From Arion vulgaris (taxonomy: Eukaryota; Mollusca; Gastropoda; Stylommatophora; Arionidae): a DNA stretch of 64,000 bases. The position numbers were made by a program, and so were the translations under genes. Below the pieces are notes generated by a model. That model was not told the DNA's origin, ran no database searches, and worked only from the letters and a program-made list of their open reading frames with translations. Location of the stretch: NCBI GenBank assembly GCA_020796225.1, contig CM036756.1:59116616-59180615 (forward strand). Direction: 5' to 3'. Position 1 is the first letter of the stretch, and every line of letters begins with the position of its first letter. Below are positions 1 to 11,214 of this stretch, one piece after another.

Positions 1-545
1 AATGATAGAATTCATCCAGCTTCTATATAATATTCACGTCAATGATAGAATTCCTCCAGCTTCTATATAATGTTCACGTCAATGATATAATTCCTTCATC
101 TTCTATATAATGTTTACGTCAATGATAGAATTCATCCAGCTTCTATATAATGTTCACGTCAATGATAGAATTCCTTCATCTTCTATATAATGTTCACGTC
201 AATGATAGAATTCCTTCAGCTTCTATATAATGTTCACGTCAATGATAGAATTCCTTCAGCTTCTATATAATGTTCACGTCAATGATAGAATTCCTCCAGC
301 TTCTATATAATGTTCACGTCAATGATAGAATTCCTTCATCTTCTATATAATGTTCACGTCAATGATAGAATTCTCCAGTTCTATATAATGTTCACGTCAA
401 TGATAGAATTCCTTCAGCTTCTATATAATGTTCACGTCAATGATAGAATTCATCCAGCTTCTATATAATGTTCACGTCAATGATAGAATTCCTTCAGCTT
501 CTATATAATGTTCACGTCAATGATAAATTCATCAGCCTCATATAA
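1..545. repeat. 40-bp minisatellite, about 13.5 copies
   Basis: Unit begins aatgatagaattc and ends gttcacgtc, with period 40. Copies differ mainly at ttcatccagc/ttccttcagc/ttccttcatc. One unit near 361-400 is a few bases short, and the last unit decays at 520-545. The array runs off the left edge of the window, so its true length is unknown. No coding potential is seen. Confidence 0.95.
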
Positions 546-754
546 TATCGTCGTCGATTACCGAATCATCATCAATAAAATCAGATCTGCTAAACCTAAC
601 AAACACAACACACGAACCGATGTTTCTTCGAGCAACAACGATATATTAGCTATAAGCATAGCAATGATTTCTTAATAGCCAAAAAAAGAATCACCTCTTG
701 AACAGTTCTAGAGTACATTACAAATTTTTATATGTTGTCTTAGACATTTAATCT

Positions 755-975
755 CACTTAATAAGAATGCATCCAACTCACAGTATACAGTCTTCTAAAC
801 AGAACATCGGAAAGAAGCAAAGAAGACCACGAAAGATGTTAATGCGTAGAGAATCATTGAAAAGCAAAGATAAATCACACAGGCACCAGAACAGCGCAAG
901 ACAAAAACAGAAAACCACGACACTGGAGCAACACCGTAGCAGTGTGATGACAAAAGAAGAAGAAGACACAAGTGT
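755..975 (+). mobile_element. LINE 3' relic joined to an interspersed repeat ending in (GAA)n
   Basis: The first half (ataagaatgc... to ...agaccacga) matches 44,930-45,001, where the same sequence follows a WFGH-type LINE C-terminus. The second half (gcgcaagacaaaaacagaaa... gtgtgatgacaaaagaaga) matches 45,915-45,995, the reverse strand of 51,945-52,040, and 56,695-56,745. The 72-residue open frame here is very basic and has no independent support as a gene. Confidence 0.6.
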
Positions 976-1009
976 ATGTACATAAATGTATATAATACTT
1001 TCTCAACAT

Positions 1010-1496
1010 CCCATTGAATATATACTTATATATTACTTTCTACAGCACATTTAAATATTAACTATATATTACTTCTCTACAGCACATTTAAATATTACCT
1101 TATATCTCTACAGCACATTTAAATATTAACTTATATATTACTTCTCAAGCACATTTAAATATTAACTTATATATTACTTTCTCTATATCACATTTAAATA
1201 TTAACTTATATATTACTTTCTACAGCAATTTAAATATTAACTTATATATTACTTTCTCTACAGCACATTTAAATATTAACTTATATATTACTTTCTCTAT
1301 ATCACATTTAAATATTAACTTATATATTACTTTCTCTACAGCACATTTAAATATTAACTGATATATTACTTTCTCTAAGCACATTTAAATATTACCTTAT
1401 ATATACTTTCTCAAGCATTTAAATATTAACTTATATTACTTTCTCTACAGCACATTTAAATATTAACTTATATATTACTTTCTCTACAGCACATTT
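1010..1496. repeat. 39-bp minisatellite, left part
   Basis: Unit is approximately acatttaaatattaactta + tatattactttctctacagc, period about 39 with many short indels. It continues at 1,741-1,838 beyond a SINE-A insertion. The core aactta(t/c)atattactt is shared with the 36-bp array at 3,945-4,560. Confidence 0.9.
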
Positions 1497-1740
1497 GGTG
1501 GTGTCTGTGGCTTAGGGGATAGTGACTCGGTCTATTAACCCCGACGTTCTAGAGTTCAAATCTCGCTGCGGACAGTTTGGTTGCAAATTGACGATGCTTA
1601 AAAAGGACGATGGCACCACCCGCTCAGTAAGCAATGGCAAACTACTGAACGTAATAATGCCTAGAAAAATCACAAACAGCGTTAAAAATCTGGGGTTGAT
1701 CGCTAAGTTCTGTAAAGGATATCCAATTAACTTATTGCAT
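1497..1740 (+). mobile_element. tRNA-derived SINE (SINE-A) inserted in the 39-bp array
   Basis: The head gtctgtggcttaggggatag, followed by gagttcaaatctc, resembles pol III A and B boxes (B box GTTCAAATC). The body matches SINE-A at 15,967-16,215 over nearly its whole length, including gcaaactactgaacgtaata. Flanks gcacattt/gcatattt could be a target duplication, but the host array itself contains that word. A 74-residue open frame inside it is incidental. Confidence 0.85.
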
Positions 1741-1838
1741 ATTTAAATATTAACTTATAAATTACTTTCTCTACAGTCCATTTAATTATTAACTTATATA
1801 TTACTTTCTCTTCATTCCATTTAAATATTAACTGGTTG
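1741..1838. repeat. 39-bp minisatellite, right part
   Basis: About 2.5 more units of the array seen at 1,010-1,496, interrupted by SINE-A. This part is more diverged, with forms such as tccatttaattattaac. Confidence 0.85.
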
Positions 1839-2329
1839 TCCGAGGGGCAGAGCGGAGGGTTGGTTTAACCAGCGAGCTAGCTACAGAAACTGGCAGTATA
1901 CACACTTCGCCATTTCTGGGGGAAGACTGACAATCTATGGGTCTGTAGGAGTGTTGTGACATCGGTTCAGTAACCGATAACCAATAAGCACTTAAAGTGA
2001 ACTGTAAAAATGTTTATACTGCAGCAGACAAATTCATATTATTATTATGTATAATAATTATTGTAGTAAAATATTCACAATAAAAAGACAATCGAGTAAC
2101 AAGCTGACATGTGTTCCCATTAGCAAGGGCAACATTCGATTAGTTTGAAACACAAAGAGGCGCTGAAAGTGTTGTCTGGTAAGAAAGGGGTGCATCCTGA
2201 GTCACCACTACCAGATCTCTCAGACCTAGACAGACAAACATTATTGGAGTGTGTAGAGGTTAAAAGGCAATAAGCAATCAGGTTTTTTTAAAATAATTTT
2301 TTCATCATTTTCCAGATATGATTCATGCG
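1839..2329. other. unclassified, no gene seen
   Basis: Contains a GC-richer opening (gtccgaggggcagagcgg) and AT-rich sequence after 2,030. I recognise no open frame, tandem repeat or repeat-family match to elsewhere in the window. Confidence 0.5.
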
Positions 2330-2660
2330 TAATTCTTCTTCTTTCTTTCTCGAATCCTGTATGCCTCACAGCGTCAGGTCAGGAAGAGATTTCTAAAACG
2401 GGCCTAGTATGCGCTTCGTAGATAGTCTCTTTCGTCGCCTCTGTTATCTCTGAGGTCCATCTTTTGCGTGGCCGGCCTTTGCTTTGTACCCATTGTATCG
2501 GAGCAGCATTGCTCTTTTGGGTGCACTGTCTGATGGTAATCTGCTTACGTGACCGAACCATTTAATTTGTTGTTTCTTGATGATGTTGTTTCTTCATGCG
2601 TAATTAAGGCGTTTAATATGTCTCATCTTACTTATTTTTACTTGAAGGTTTGCTTTCATT
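2330..2660 (-). mobile_element. LINE-B 3' fragment (degenerate reverse-transcriptase C-terminus)
   Basis: The reverse strand encodes VQSKGRPRKRWTSEIT followed by TIYEAHT, the basic C-terminal block found after the RT domain in many non-LTR retrotransposons. The same block is at 35,590-35,660 (plus). Related reverse-strand copies are at 11,215-11,590 and 60,340-60,740. Upstream aaatggttcggtcacg corresponds to the KWF-D/GH motif. The copy is 5'-truncated and frameshifted, so it is inactive. Confidence 0.85.
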
Positions 2661-2725
2661 AACACAAGCGTCAATCGCTATTCAGGCAAACTGTAAACCG
2701 ACTTCAGATGTACAAGCTATCGGTC

Positions 2726-2905
2726 TATTCTTCTTCTTCTTCTTTGCGTTCGTTCTTTGAAACCAATTTTAATCATTCTTTGCGATGTTTGATCTTTGCC
2801 AAGAGCGTGTATACGTTGTACATTGGATTGGCAGCCCCTAAACACATAGACTTCTACACGTTTAGGACATGTGCATCCGATTTCAACCAATATCGGTGTA
2901 TTGAA
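2726..2905 (-). mobile_element. retroposon D, partial copy
   Basis: Starts with the complement of the (GAA)n tail (ttcttcttcttctttgcgtt) and runs through gtgtatacgttg and acacgtttaggacatgtgca. It matches 60,918-61,100 but stops before the shared head, so it is 5'-truncated. A 67-residue open frame is incidental. Confidence 0.8.
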
Positions 2906-3390
2906 ATTTGACTTAAGTCTGGAATGTATAGTCTTCTACAGTCACAACATCATTCAAAAACGTCATATGGATGGGTAGTTTGTCTTATGAATTGTCATTG
3001 TCCTTGACTTCGTTGATGAGCTTACAACCGTGCAGCAGAATAGATGTTTGCGTACTTGTTTCAATTTGTTATTATAATTTTACGTCTTAGAACAATTGTT
3101 ACATAAAAAAGCAATCTTGAAAAATGATGGTGCATGTTACCATGGACGTCCATACGTTAAGGTTAGGAAGGGGCGGGCTGTGTGGGTGCACTTTCCCTCC
3201 CCAGGAAAATCGCTTTATGATACAGTGTTTTTTTTTGTTGCTAATCTGGTTTTCTCCATTTCCACGTAGTAAATTACCAACTAAATTTTTTTCAATTCAT
3301 TTTACCACCCCTGGAAAAATTCCGTTGACACCATGCATGTTATATGTATAAATGCATTTTAATTTCTTTTCATAAAGTTTTGGTCTAAAT
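2906..3390. other. unclassified, no gene seen
   Basis: AT-rich sequence with homopolymer T runs near 3,225. The short open frame at 3,124-3,351 has no recognisable domain and low-complexity hydrophobic content. I see no support for a gene. Confidence 0.5.
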
Positions 3391-3802
3391 CAGCGTTTCC
3401 CAAGTGGGCGGTACCCCCTCCCTCCCCACGCACGCTGAAGGCGCTGAAGCCTTCCAGAGGAGGGGGCGATAGTGGGTTCAGAAGCATTTGGGAGAGTTTT
3501 TTCGTGATTTTACAATTGAATAATCATAAAAAATTTGAATTCTGCATTTTAATTCATCTTATGCCCATCTTACACGATCCATTTTTTCATCAATTTTCTT
3601 TTTCATATATATATAATCATTTGAAAATTGACCATGAATGACAGAAATAGATAGCAATTTTCTATATCTAAGTGGAAATAGAGCATGTATACATATATAT
3701 GTGTGTGGGGGGCGTTGACAAACATTCGTAATGGGGAGGGGGCGTTACAAAGTTTATGTCGTGCAAAGTGGGAGGTGGGCCGAAAAAGTTTGGGACTCTA
3801 TG
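3391..3802. mobile_element. hAT-type MITE, cagcgtttcccaag family
   Basis: The left end cagcgtttcccaagtggg and the right end tttgggactctatg are imperfect inverted ends of the type seen in hAT non-autonomous elements. Flanks gtctaaat (3,383-3,390) and gtcttaat (3,803-3,810) match at 7 of 8 bases, the hAT target-duplication length. A relative with a perfect 8-bp duplication is at 48,782-49,160. The interior lacks a transposase. Confidence 0.85.
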
Positions 3803-3944
3803 GTCTTAATCAAGCACACATTTTGTACAGGAGTACATCAAATACGCGAAATTTTACGGTACCCATTTCTTCCATCGCACGTTTTAATGTTTTTTTCTTC
3901 TCTTTCATCATTTACTTTTTTCTAAAAGTGTTGAGAAGCACGTT

Positions 3945-4560
3945 TTATTGTAACACGTTTTAATGAATGTTTTTAATGTAAAACGAATCACGTTTTAAGG
4001 TAAACTTACATATTACTTCAGTTACACGTTTTAAAGTAAACTTACATATTACTTCAGTTGCACGTTTTAAAGTAAACTTACATATTACTTCAGTTACACG
4101 TTTTAAAGTAAACTTACATATTACTTCAGTTACACGTTTTAAAGTAAACTTACATATTACTTCAGTTACATGTTTTAAAGTAAACTTACATATTACTTCA
4201 GTTACACGTTTTAAAGTAAACTTACATATTACTTCAGTTACATGTTTTAAAGTAAACTTACATATTACTTCAGTTACACGTTGTAAAGTAAACTTACATA
4301 TTACTTCAGTTACACGTTTTAAAGTAAACTTACATATTACTTCAGTTACATGTTTTAAAGTAAACTTACATATTACTTCAGTTACACGTTTTAAAGTAAA
4401 CTTACATATTACTTCAGTTACATGTTTTAAAGTAAACTTACATATTACTTCAGCTACACGTTTTAAAGTAAACTTACATATTACTTCAGTTGCACGTTTT
4501 AAAATACACTGACGCTATTACTTTCCTCGCACGTTTCAGTACAGCTTACATATTACTTCC
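3945..4560. repeat. 36-bp minisatellite, about 15 copies
   Basis: Unit is cacgttttaaagtaaactta + catattacttcagtta, period 36. It is very uniform between 4,000 and 4,500, with common variants catgtttt and gcacgtttt, and decays at both ends. It is related in sequence to the 39-bp array 2.5 kb upstream. Confidence 0.95.
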
Positions 4561-5099
4561 ACTGCATAATTCACAATAATGTACGCATTACTGTTACCAC
4601 ATCATGTTCTAACGCACGAGTTGGTAGCACCTTCTAGCTAAACTTCTCGTCATGTAATGGACATATCATATTCACATCGTCTGTTGATTTTTTTAAAACA
4701 TGCAAACTCTTCTACTTTTAGAGCCACATTTCAATATTTGTACAGAATGAACGTGTCTCTGTAGACGGCAATGGGGACTTAAATCTTGCATGTAGGAAAA
4801 TGATACCAAGTATGTTCAGCTTTATGAAACGAAATAGGAGAATATGTATAAATATGTTGAACAATTCTTTAATATCGAATCACAAATTTTTTTATCGTTA
4901 CATTCATCACTTTTGTCGGTATATTTTCACTCTTGTGAAATCTTTTCATGATTAATCTTTTACGACATTCCACATGATCATCACGCAGTAGGCATATTAC
5001 TTAATAGATGTGGTTCCATAATGTAGAGTTCCCTGTTTGAAAAACCTTAATAGTGGACCATCCATCTGTACAAATCTGTTTCCATTTTAACAATATACA
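4561..5099. other. unclassified, no gene seen
   Basis: AT-rich sequence directly after the 36-bp array. No open frame, tandem repeat or family match was recognised. Confidence 0.5.
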
Positions 5100-5235
5100 C
5101 TAATAAGTAGGTTGGACAACTACTAGTAGCAACTGTTATCAGATGAAGAAGATGAAGTTATGTTGGGTATACTCTGAGAACAAATGGTCAAAGAATCACA
5201 AAGTAGGCATTGCAGTGGAGCACATTATAGACGCG
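5100..5235 (+). mobile_element. LINE-A internal fragment
   Basis: The segment from acaactactagtagcaactg through atgttgggtatactctgaga to tcacaaagtaggcattgcag matches LINE-A at 45,570-45,670. There it encodes the TTVIRKRRWRYVGH region. It is too short and mutated to be functional. Confidence 0.7.
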
Positions 5236-5254
5236 AGAAAGTATATAATACAAA

Positions 5255-5505
5255 CTACTTCTTCGAACGCTCCATATCGACCACTTGTTAACCACTCTAT
5301 GTGATTTGTTCGTGATCTGAGCCTAAGATTGATTGTACGTTGTGCCAGTTACGCTACTATAAGTAGGCCAGCACATCTGATTTCTACAATGCTTTTTACT
5401 TACTAGGGTAGCTTCCCTAGGTTCTACATCAGTGGCCTTGTAGGTCGCATTGCAACTACTATTTGCTTCCCTTGTGGGCCCGGTACCACACGGGCGTAAT
5501 GGAAG
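5255..5505 (-). mobile_element. retroposon C copy
   Basis: Reading the reverse strand gives the shared head, then a body matching 53,828-54,087 (caagtggtcgatatggagcg... and the tail (GAA)n). On the plus strand the landmarks are cttcttcgaacgctccatat and gggcccggtaccacacgggc. The diagnostic cgtaagaggc core is disrupted here. Confidence 0.8.
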
Positions 5506-5925
5506 CAATAACTGGAACATATAGACAAATGAGAACATGATTAGTTCTTTAATTTACAATCAAAACAAGCAGCAAATAAATAAGAAAAATACTAATGGCA
5601 TCAATAACGGGCAACGTAGGAACCTCTGATCAAGGAGGAAACAGATGGAAAAGTCATATGACAAATGCAAATGCAATCTGGAACACAATGTGAACCACAT
5701 GCATTAAGTCAAGACGCCACAAAACCCGAGGACAAATCATGATGCAAAGGTTTCTGTGCGTGATCTACAATTCTAGAGAAAATGAAAGGATAAAATATAT
5801 AAAGAGATATATTGAGAGAAAGACAGAGATCGTAGTGATAAAACAGACTGGAAAATGTTATGTATTTGTCATTTTAGCTCTGTGGAGAATTGCAATCAAT
5901 CTGGTTTTATAATCTTAACGTTTTG
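5506..5925. other. unclassified, no gene seen
   Basis: A-rich sequence with a purine-rich stretch at 5,760-5,835. No family match or coding frame was recognised. Confidence 0.45.
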
Positions 5926-6232
5926 TCAAGTGTGTTTAGACAAACCGGATTAAGACCACCTGGGTTGAGACAATTTGTGTTGAGACAAACTTTGTTGAGA
6001 CAAACTGTGTTGAGACAATTTGTGTTGAGACAAACTTTGTCGAGACAAACTGTGCTGAGACAAATTGTGTTGAGGCAAGCTGTATTGAGACACTATGTGT
6101 TTTGAGACAATATGTGTTTGAGACAATATGTGTTGAGACAATATGTGTTGAGACAATGTGTGTTGAGACAATGTGTGTTGAGACAATGTGTGTTGAGACA
6201 ATGTGTGTTGAGACAATGTGTTGAGACACGCG
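5926..6232. repeat. 15-bp minisatellite, about 20 copies
   Basis: Unit is gagacaa(a/t)ctgtgtt with period 15. Because 15 is a multiple of three, all frames stay open and give spurious repeat peptides on both strands. Units change gradually from gagacaaactttgtt on the left to gagacaatgtgtgtt on the right. Confidence 0.95.
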
Positions 6233-6324
6233 TTATTAAAATAAACTCTGTGGAGATCATCTGAAATGTAAATCAGAGAACGTTCATGCTCGAGAAATAT
6301 AAGTCAGAAAAAGATTGACCGATT

Positions 6325-6510
6325 GATTGATTGAAAAATCTATCATCATTATATTTGATTGAATTAAATAGCCATGTGTGCTTTGATCTCTATTTTATAC
6401 AGAAGATCGCAGCTGCAGTGACCAGTTTCCTAGCACCACCGGCAAGGGTTCACAGTGAAATTTGAGAATGGTGAACGATGGTGTGGAATTTTAATTTTTT
6501 ATGAATTTTA
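6325..6510 (-). mobile_element. SINE-B 3' fragment
   Basis: The order gattgattgattg, then atcatcatt, then tttgatctctattttataca, then caccaccggcaagggt is the reverse complement of the SINE-B 3' part at 50,785-50,935. The copy is diverged and ends in AT-rich sequence. Confidence 0.7.
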
Positions 6511-6808
6511 CTCGGGAGTCAAATATGCAGCCCACTTAATTTTCAATTTTTCGACTGTCAGAGATTATTTTAAATATGCAGCCTGAACACATGACTTACA
6601 TTTTATCATCCGTCTCCTACAGTACTAAGAATTCGATCTCATATTGAGATCAGGGGTCATTCGATAATATCCAAATCGCTCTAAGTGGGAAACGAAAAGT
6701 GTACCTTTGGAAAAGAGGCAAGAACTTTACTCCCCCGCCACAAAGACCTGAGTCAGAAAAATTGATGGTCAAGACCATGCTTCACTCTCTCGTAGTGTCC
6801 CCTCGGAA

Positions 6809-7068
6809 ATAAAATGATCTGGATAATCAAGCGAAGATCGACATGGATCCCGAATAAACCGCATGCATGAAACGGAATCACCACTTTTATCTATTACATT
6901 GCGGCTGTACGAGAGGCACAACACTGTCTGGCTCGTGGCATTTCTCCCTTCTCTACATCAATAAAATGATCTGGATAATCAAGCGAAGATTGACATGATG
7001 GATCCCGAATAAACCGCAGAGAGTCACAACACTATCTGGCTCGTGGCATTTCTCCCTTCTCTACATCA
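6809..7068. repeat. tandem duplication, 152-bp and 108-bp copies
   Basis: Copy 1 (6,809-6,960) and copy 2 (6,961-7,068) both start ataaaatgatctggataatc and end cttctctacatca. Copy 2 lacks about 45 internal bases after gaataaaccgca. The boundary is exact, so this is a simple tandem duplication followed by a deletion. Confidence 0.9.
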
Positions 7069-8107
7069 AAACAAGAAAACTTTTCAGTATTTAAAAAAAA
7101 AATATGAAATACCATCTCGTTCAGAGAAGAAGCTGTGATAAGGAAGACGAACGTTTACAAAGAACCTGGCACAGAGACAAATGTGTGCAAGCTCGTACTC
7201 CTACTAGGAGCTACCACGGCGTGCAGTTTTTCTAAGACAATAAACAGTTCTTTTAATCCCAAATCAAGCGAAGAAGCCATGAAAACAAGCAATTTATAAA
7301 TGTTATTTCATGATGAACCATCGATATATTTATCTCTTACTTTCTTTCCTCCATTTGCTGCTCTTACATCCACTGTTGATTCTGTTCTCTCTTACAATGT
7401 AAACACTAAATTCTTTGATTAGGTAGCATTGTTCATCTTGCGTCATAAAATAGTTTCGCATTCTTCCTTTCTTGTTTTTATTTCGCTGACCCTTGAATAA
7501 ACTTGAGTACATTGGGAAAATGGGCAAGATTCACGGGCAGAGAAATAGAGAACGACAAAGTGAAAATGATCTAGAGAGCTTAAAATCATGACACAGCGGG
7601 GGGAAAAAGTATCAGAACTGATAGCCAGAATAAAAGACAGAAAATTGTGCAAGAACGTGGTAACATACGCCTGCGGCATGGCACTTGATATTATTTGTTG
7701 CCTTTAGACAACTATTCTAAAAATAATCATAGCGAAACAAAATGTATTTATTCTGTTTGATACTGACACCAGAAGAATGGACGCTCTCCTTGGCAATGAT
7801 ATACAAATCGTATGCATGTTGAAATGTGTACATTCTAGTGAAAGTGTTTGGTTGCGTATAGAAATTAATAGTTCACATTCGATATATTAGATGATGATAA
7901 CAATAATGGTGATTTTGCGATCTCAACATATTTTATTGTAGTTGGGTTTTTTACTGACAAACTTGAAACAATAGACAACGCTCGCACAGTGCATAAGTCT
8001 ATAGTTTTCTTCAGCTAGTTTAACTTATCGGCAGATTACTTTCATTGTAGATTCAGAAACATATGAATTATTTCCCCAAGTTTATAACGTCCCATTGAGG
8101 CAGCCCG
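7069..8107. other. unclassified kilobase, no gene seen
   Basis: About 1 kb of AT-rich single-copy-looking sequence. Two overlapping minus-strand open frames (65 and 78 residues, 7,330-7,679) lack recognisable motifs and are not treated as genes. Confidence 0.45.
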
Positions 8108-8268
8108 TAAAGAACGGAATACCAAATATGCAAAGAGACTGATTAATCAACATCGAACTGGCGTGTTAGGCCGCTGGAGATCGAACTGGCGGAGATCGGA
8201 GCACCTATGGACATGTCCGGAGTACTATGATAATAGTTCTCTGATAACTGATAACATCCGGATGACCA
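8108..8268 (+). mobile_element. LINE-tail-like repeat (RRRSEHLWTCPE block)
   Basis: Matches 14,081-14,235 over most of its length (gattgattaatcaacatcg, ggcggagatcggagcaccta, ggacatgtccggagt). The translated block SEHLWTCPECYDD resembles the EHLL-CP zinc-knuckle-like tail that follows RNase H in some LINEs. A shorter relative at 39,690-39,760 directly follows an RNase H fragment. Confidence 0.6.
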
Positions 8269-8512
8269 TTTACAAAACTAGAGATCAATAGTCTTTCTAA
8301 CGGAATGTGAGGAGAGCGACATTTTGTAAAGGAGGTGATATTGGAAGATCAGAGGCGTACACTTCAACAAACGTGATACACGTGGTGGGCATAGACAGAA
8401 ACTAATACAAAAGTAGGATGAAAATATAGTGACGCACCAGATATCTTCAGATACTAGAAGAAGAGAATACGGAGTTTTAAGAACCCTGGGGGAAGTACCA
8501 AAGCTAATAAAT

Positions 8513-8602
8513 ATGATCAATAAACAGTGAAAATGTGATCAATAAACAGTGAAAATATGATCAATAAACAGTGAAAATATGATCAATAAACAGTGAAAAT
8601 GT
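8513..8602. repeat. 22-bp tandem repeat, 4 copies
   Basis: gatcaataaacagtgaaaat plus gt or at, four times in a row. Confidence 0.95.
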
Positions 8603-8645
8603 GTTAAGGGCTTCAAGAAATAACAAATTAGCAAACACATAATTC

Positions 8646-8880
8646 GAACCACAAAACTTTATTTCTTACGGCACACATTGCCTAACAATATAGACGAGCG
8701 TTTGTTAGAAATACAACCTACTAGCTCTCCAAAACTGGTGGTGTTCTTCAAAACGCTCGTCTGTATGGCTAGGCAATGGGTGCGTAAGAAATAAGGGTTT
8801 GTGGTTCGAATCCTTGTTTGTAGTTGGGTTTTTTCCCGAAACCCCAAATACTTGTTCAATGTCTATTTATTGATCGTAGG
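8646..8880. mobile_element. inverted pair of SINE-H copies
   Basis: A minus-strand copy (8,646-8,725: attcgaaccac, tttatttcttacgg, attgcctaac, agacgagcgt) faces a plus-strand copy (8,752-8,880: acgctcgtct, ggctaggcaatggg, cgtaagaaataagg, gtggttcgaatcc). The B-box-like GTTCGAATCC is visible. The arms could form a hairpin with a short loop around 8,726-8,751. Confidence 0.8.
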
Positions 8881-9995
8881 CACTAGAAGATCAGCATAAA
8901 TAAACTGCTATCATCATAAGCACTAGAAGATTAGCATAAATAAACTGCTATTATCATAGACACTAGAAGATCAGCATAAATAAACTGCTATCATCATAGA
9001 CACTAGAAGATCAACATAAATAAACTGCTATCATCATAGACACTAGAAGATCAGCATAAATAAACTGCTATCATCATAGACACTAGAAGATCAACATAAA
9101 TAAACTGCTATCATCATAGACACTAGAAGATCAGCATAAATAAACTGCTATCATCATAAGCACTAGAAGATTAGCATAAATAAACTGCTATTATCATAGA
9201 CACTAGAAGATCAGCATAAATAAACTGCTATCATCATAGACACTAGAAGATCAGCATAAATAAACTGCTATCATCATAGACACTAGAAGATCAACATAAA
9301 TAAAATCATCATAAGCACTAGAAGATCAGCATAAATAAACTGCTATTATCATAGACACTAGAAGATCAGCATAAATAAACTGCTATCATCATAGACACTA
9401 GAAGATCAACATAAATAAACTGCTAACATCATAGACACTAGAAGATCAACATAAATAAACTGCTATCATCATAGACACTAGAAGATCAACATAAATAAAC
9501 TGCTATCAACATAAATAAACTGCTATCATCATAGACACTAGAAGATCAACATAAATAAACTGCTATCATCATCAGCACTAGAAGATCAGCATAAATAAAC
9601 TGCTATTATCATAGACACTAGAAGATCAACATAAATAAACTGCTATCAACATAAATAAACTGCTATCAACATAAATAAACTGCTATCATCATAGACACTA
9701 GAAGATCAACATAAATAAACTGCTATCATCATAGACACTAGAAGATCAACATAAATAAACTGCTATCATCATAGACACTAGAAGATTAGCATAAATAAAC
9801 TGCTATCATCATAGACACTAGAAGATCAACATAAATAAACTGCTATCAACATAAATAAACTGCTATCAACATAAATAAACTGCTATCATCATAGACACTA
9901 GAAGATCAACATAAATAAACTGCTATCATCATAGACACTAGAAGATCAACATAAATAAACTATCATAGACACTAGCAGATCAACATAAGCAAACT
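8881..9995. repeat. 40-bp minisatellite with 20-bp sub-units
   Basis: Unit is cactagaagatcagcataaa + taaactgctatcatcataga, period 40. In places a 20-bp half-unit (aacataaataaactgctatc) is repeated alone, for example at 9,507-9,527, 9,647-9,687 and 9,847-9,887. Variants cag/caa are interspersed. About 28 units. Confidence 0.95.
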
Positions 9996-10029
9996 GCTAT
10001 CAATTTTCTTCATTGCAAACACATTATAC

Positions 10030-10140
10030 AAAGATAAAGTACGACATCGTGGACAATGTGTTCAGCTGTTTGTCTTTCATTTTGAAAATCGTCGGTTCGA
10101 ATCCGTGCGTTTATTACTAAGAGAAAGACAAGAGAAATGA
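10030..10140 (+). mobile_element. tRNA-like SINE head
   Basis: The spacing of tcgtggacaatgtgttcagc and gtcggttcgaatccgtgcg resembles A and B boxes of a tRNA-derived SINE. No full family match was found, and it is not a plausible functional tRNA because no acceptor pairing is visible. Confidence 0.5.
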
Positions 10141-10148
10141 AAAGCTAC

Positions 10149-10703
10149 TATAGGGGCTAGGCTAGGCGATTGGTGTCTAAGGACTAGGGTAAGTGGTTCG
10201 AGTCCCGTGTTTGTCTACTTGTTTTTCGGAAGCTCTTAATACCTGTATCTGTTTATTTGTTGATCATATTCGTTACTTCCTTGCTTCCTCTGGGTTCTTG
10301 TAAAAACTCCTTGTGCTCATCTTAGAATTAATTTGAAGCTACTTTGAATGATTTGTACATGTTTGTTATATGTGTATACATGTGTGTATGTGTGATATTG
10401 TGTCGTCTCTAATATATACAGGCACAACAAGCTCATAGCATGTGCCTGTGCAAACACTATTAACGAACCCTACCTGATTGTTTCTGTGTCTGGTAATAAC
10501 AAGCGTCTGAGAAAGACACTCCCCGTGAGTCATTTTTTAAGAATGGCTCATTGGTTGTGTACGTAAGGACGCTCGTATTGCTAGGCTAGGCGATTGGTGT
10601 CGTAAGGACTAGGGTAAGTGGTTCGAGTCCCGTGTTTGTCTACTTGTTTTTCGGAAGCTCTTAATACCTGTATCTGTTTATTTGTTGATCATATAGGGGC
10701 TAG
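10149..10703 (+). mobile_element. two SINE-H copies between 12-bp direct repeats
   Basis: tataggggctag occurs at 10,149-10,160 and 10,692-10,703. Between them are two copies that share about 115 bases (ggctaggcgattggtgtc... to ttgttgatcatat), at about 10,159-10,268 and 10,582-10,694. The second copy has the full 5' head (ggctcattggttgtg, ggacgctcgtattgctaggc) and a good B box, ggttcgagtccc. The family is also at 61,281-61,500. Confidence 0.75.
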
Positions 10704-11214
10704 TGGTGTTATTGGCGTACAGTTGTATACCTCTTTAGGACTATGTTAAAAACAGATAAATTGAAGTTAAGGATACCATTCTAGCACTTGTTGCAAGTAA
10801 TAATAATAAAGATTGAAATACAAGAAAATGTCAGGGCAGTACAGAGACTAAATTGTATAAGAAACACTACACCGGCTCTATGAAATCTGATAGAGTTCAT
10901 GAATAGATGTAGTTACCTGGAGAAGTTGGCATGCAGGTGTGCATGTACCTGGCCTCCTTTTTCCTACCTTTCTTATGAATTGACTGTCTGAGAAATAGTG
11001 ATCTTCTAAATAGATATGAGTCACCTGCAGATATTTGTACTGTGTGAACGTTGCTTACTGGATACCCAAAAAATACCGGACCTAGTTGTGGAATTCCCGC
11101 CTGTTGGTGAATAGAAGCATGAACGTTTATAATTCTGCTAGCTATGCGAATTTTCTTTCTGGAAAATGTGTTCTTGTTTTTATGTTGAATTTGTTCTTTG
11201 TATTATTTAATTTT
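10704..11214. other. unclassified, no gene seen
   Basis: AT-rich sequence. No open frame or repeat-family match was recognised. Confidence 0.45.
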
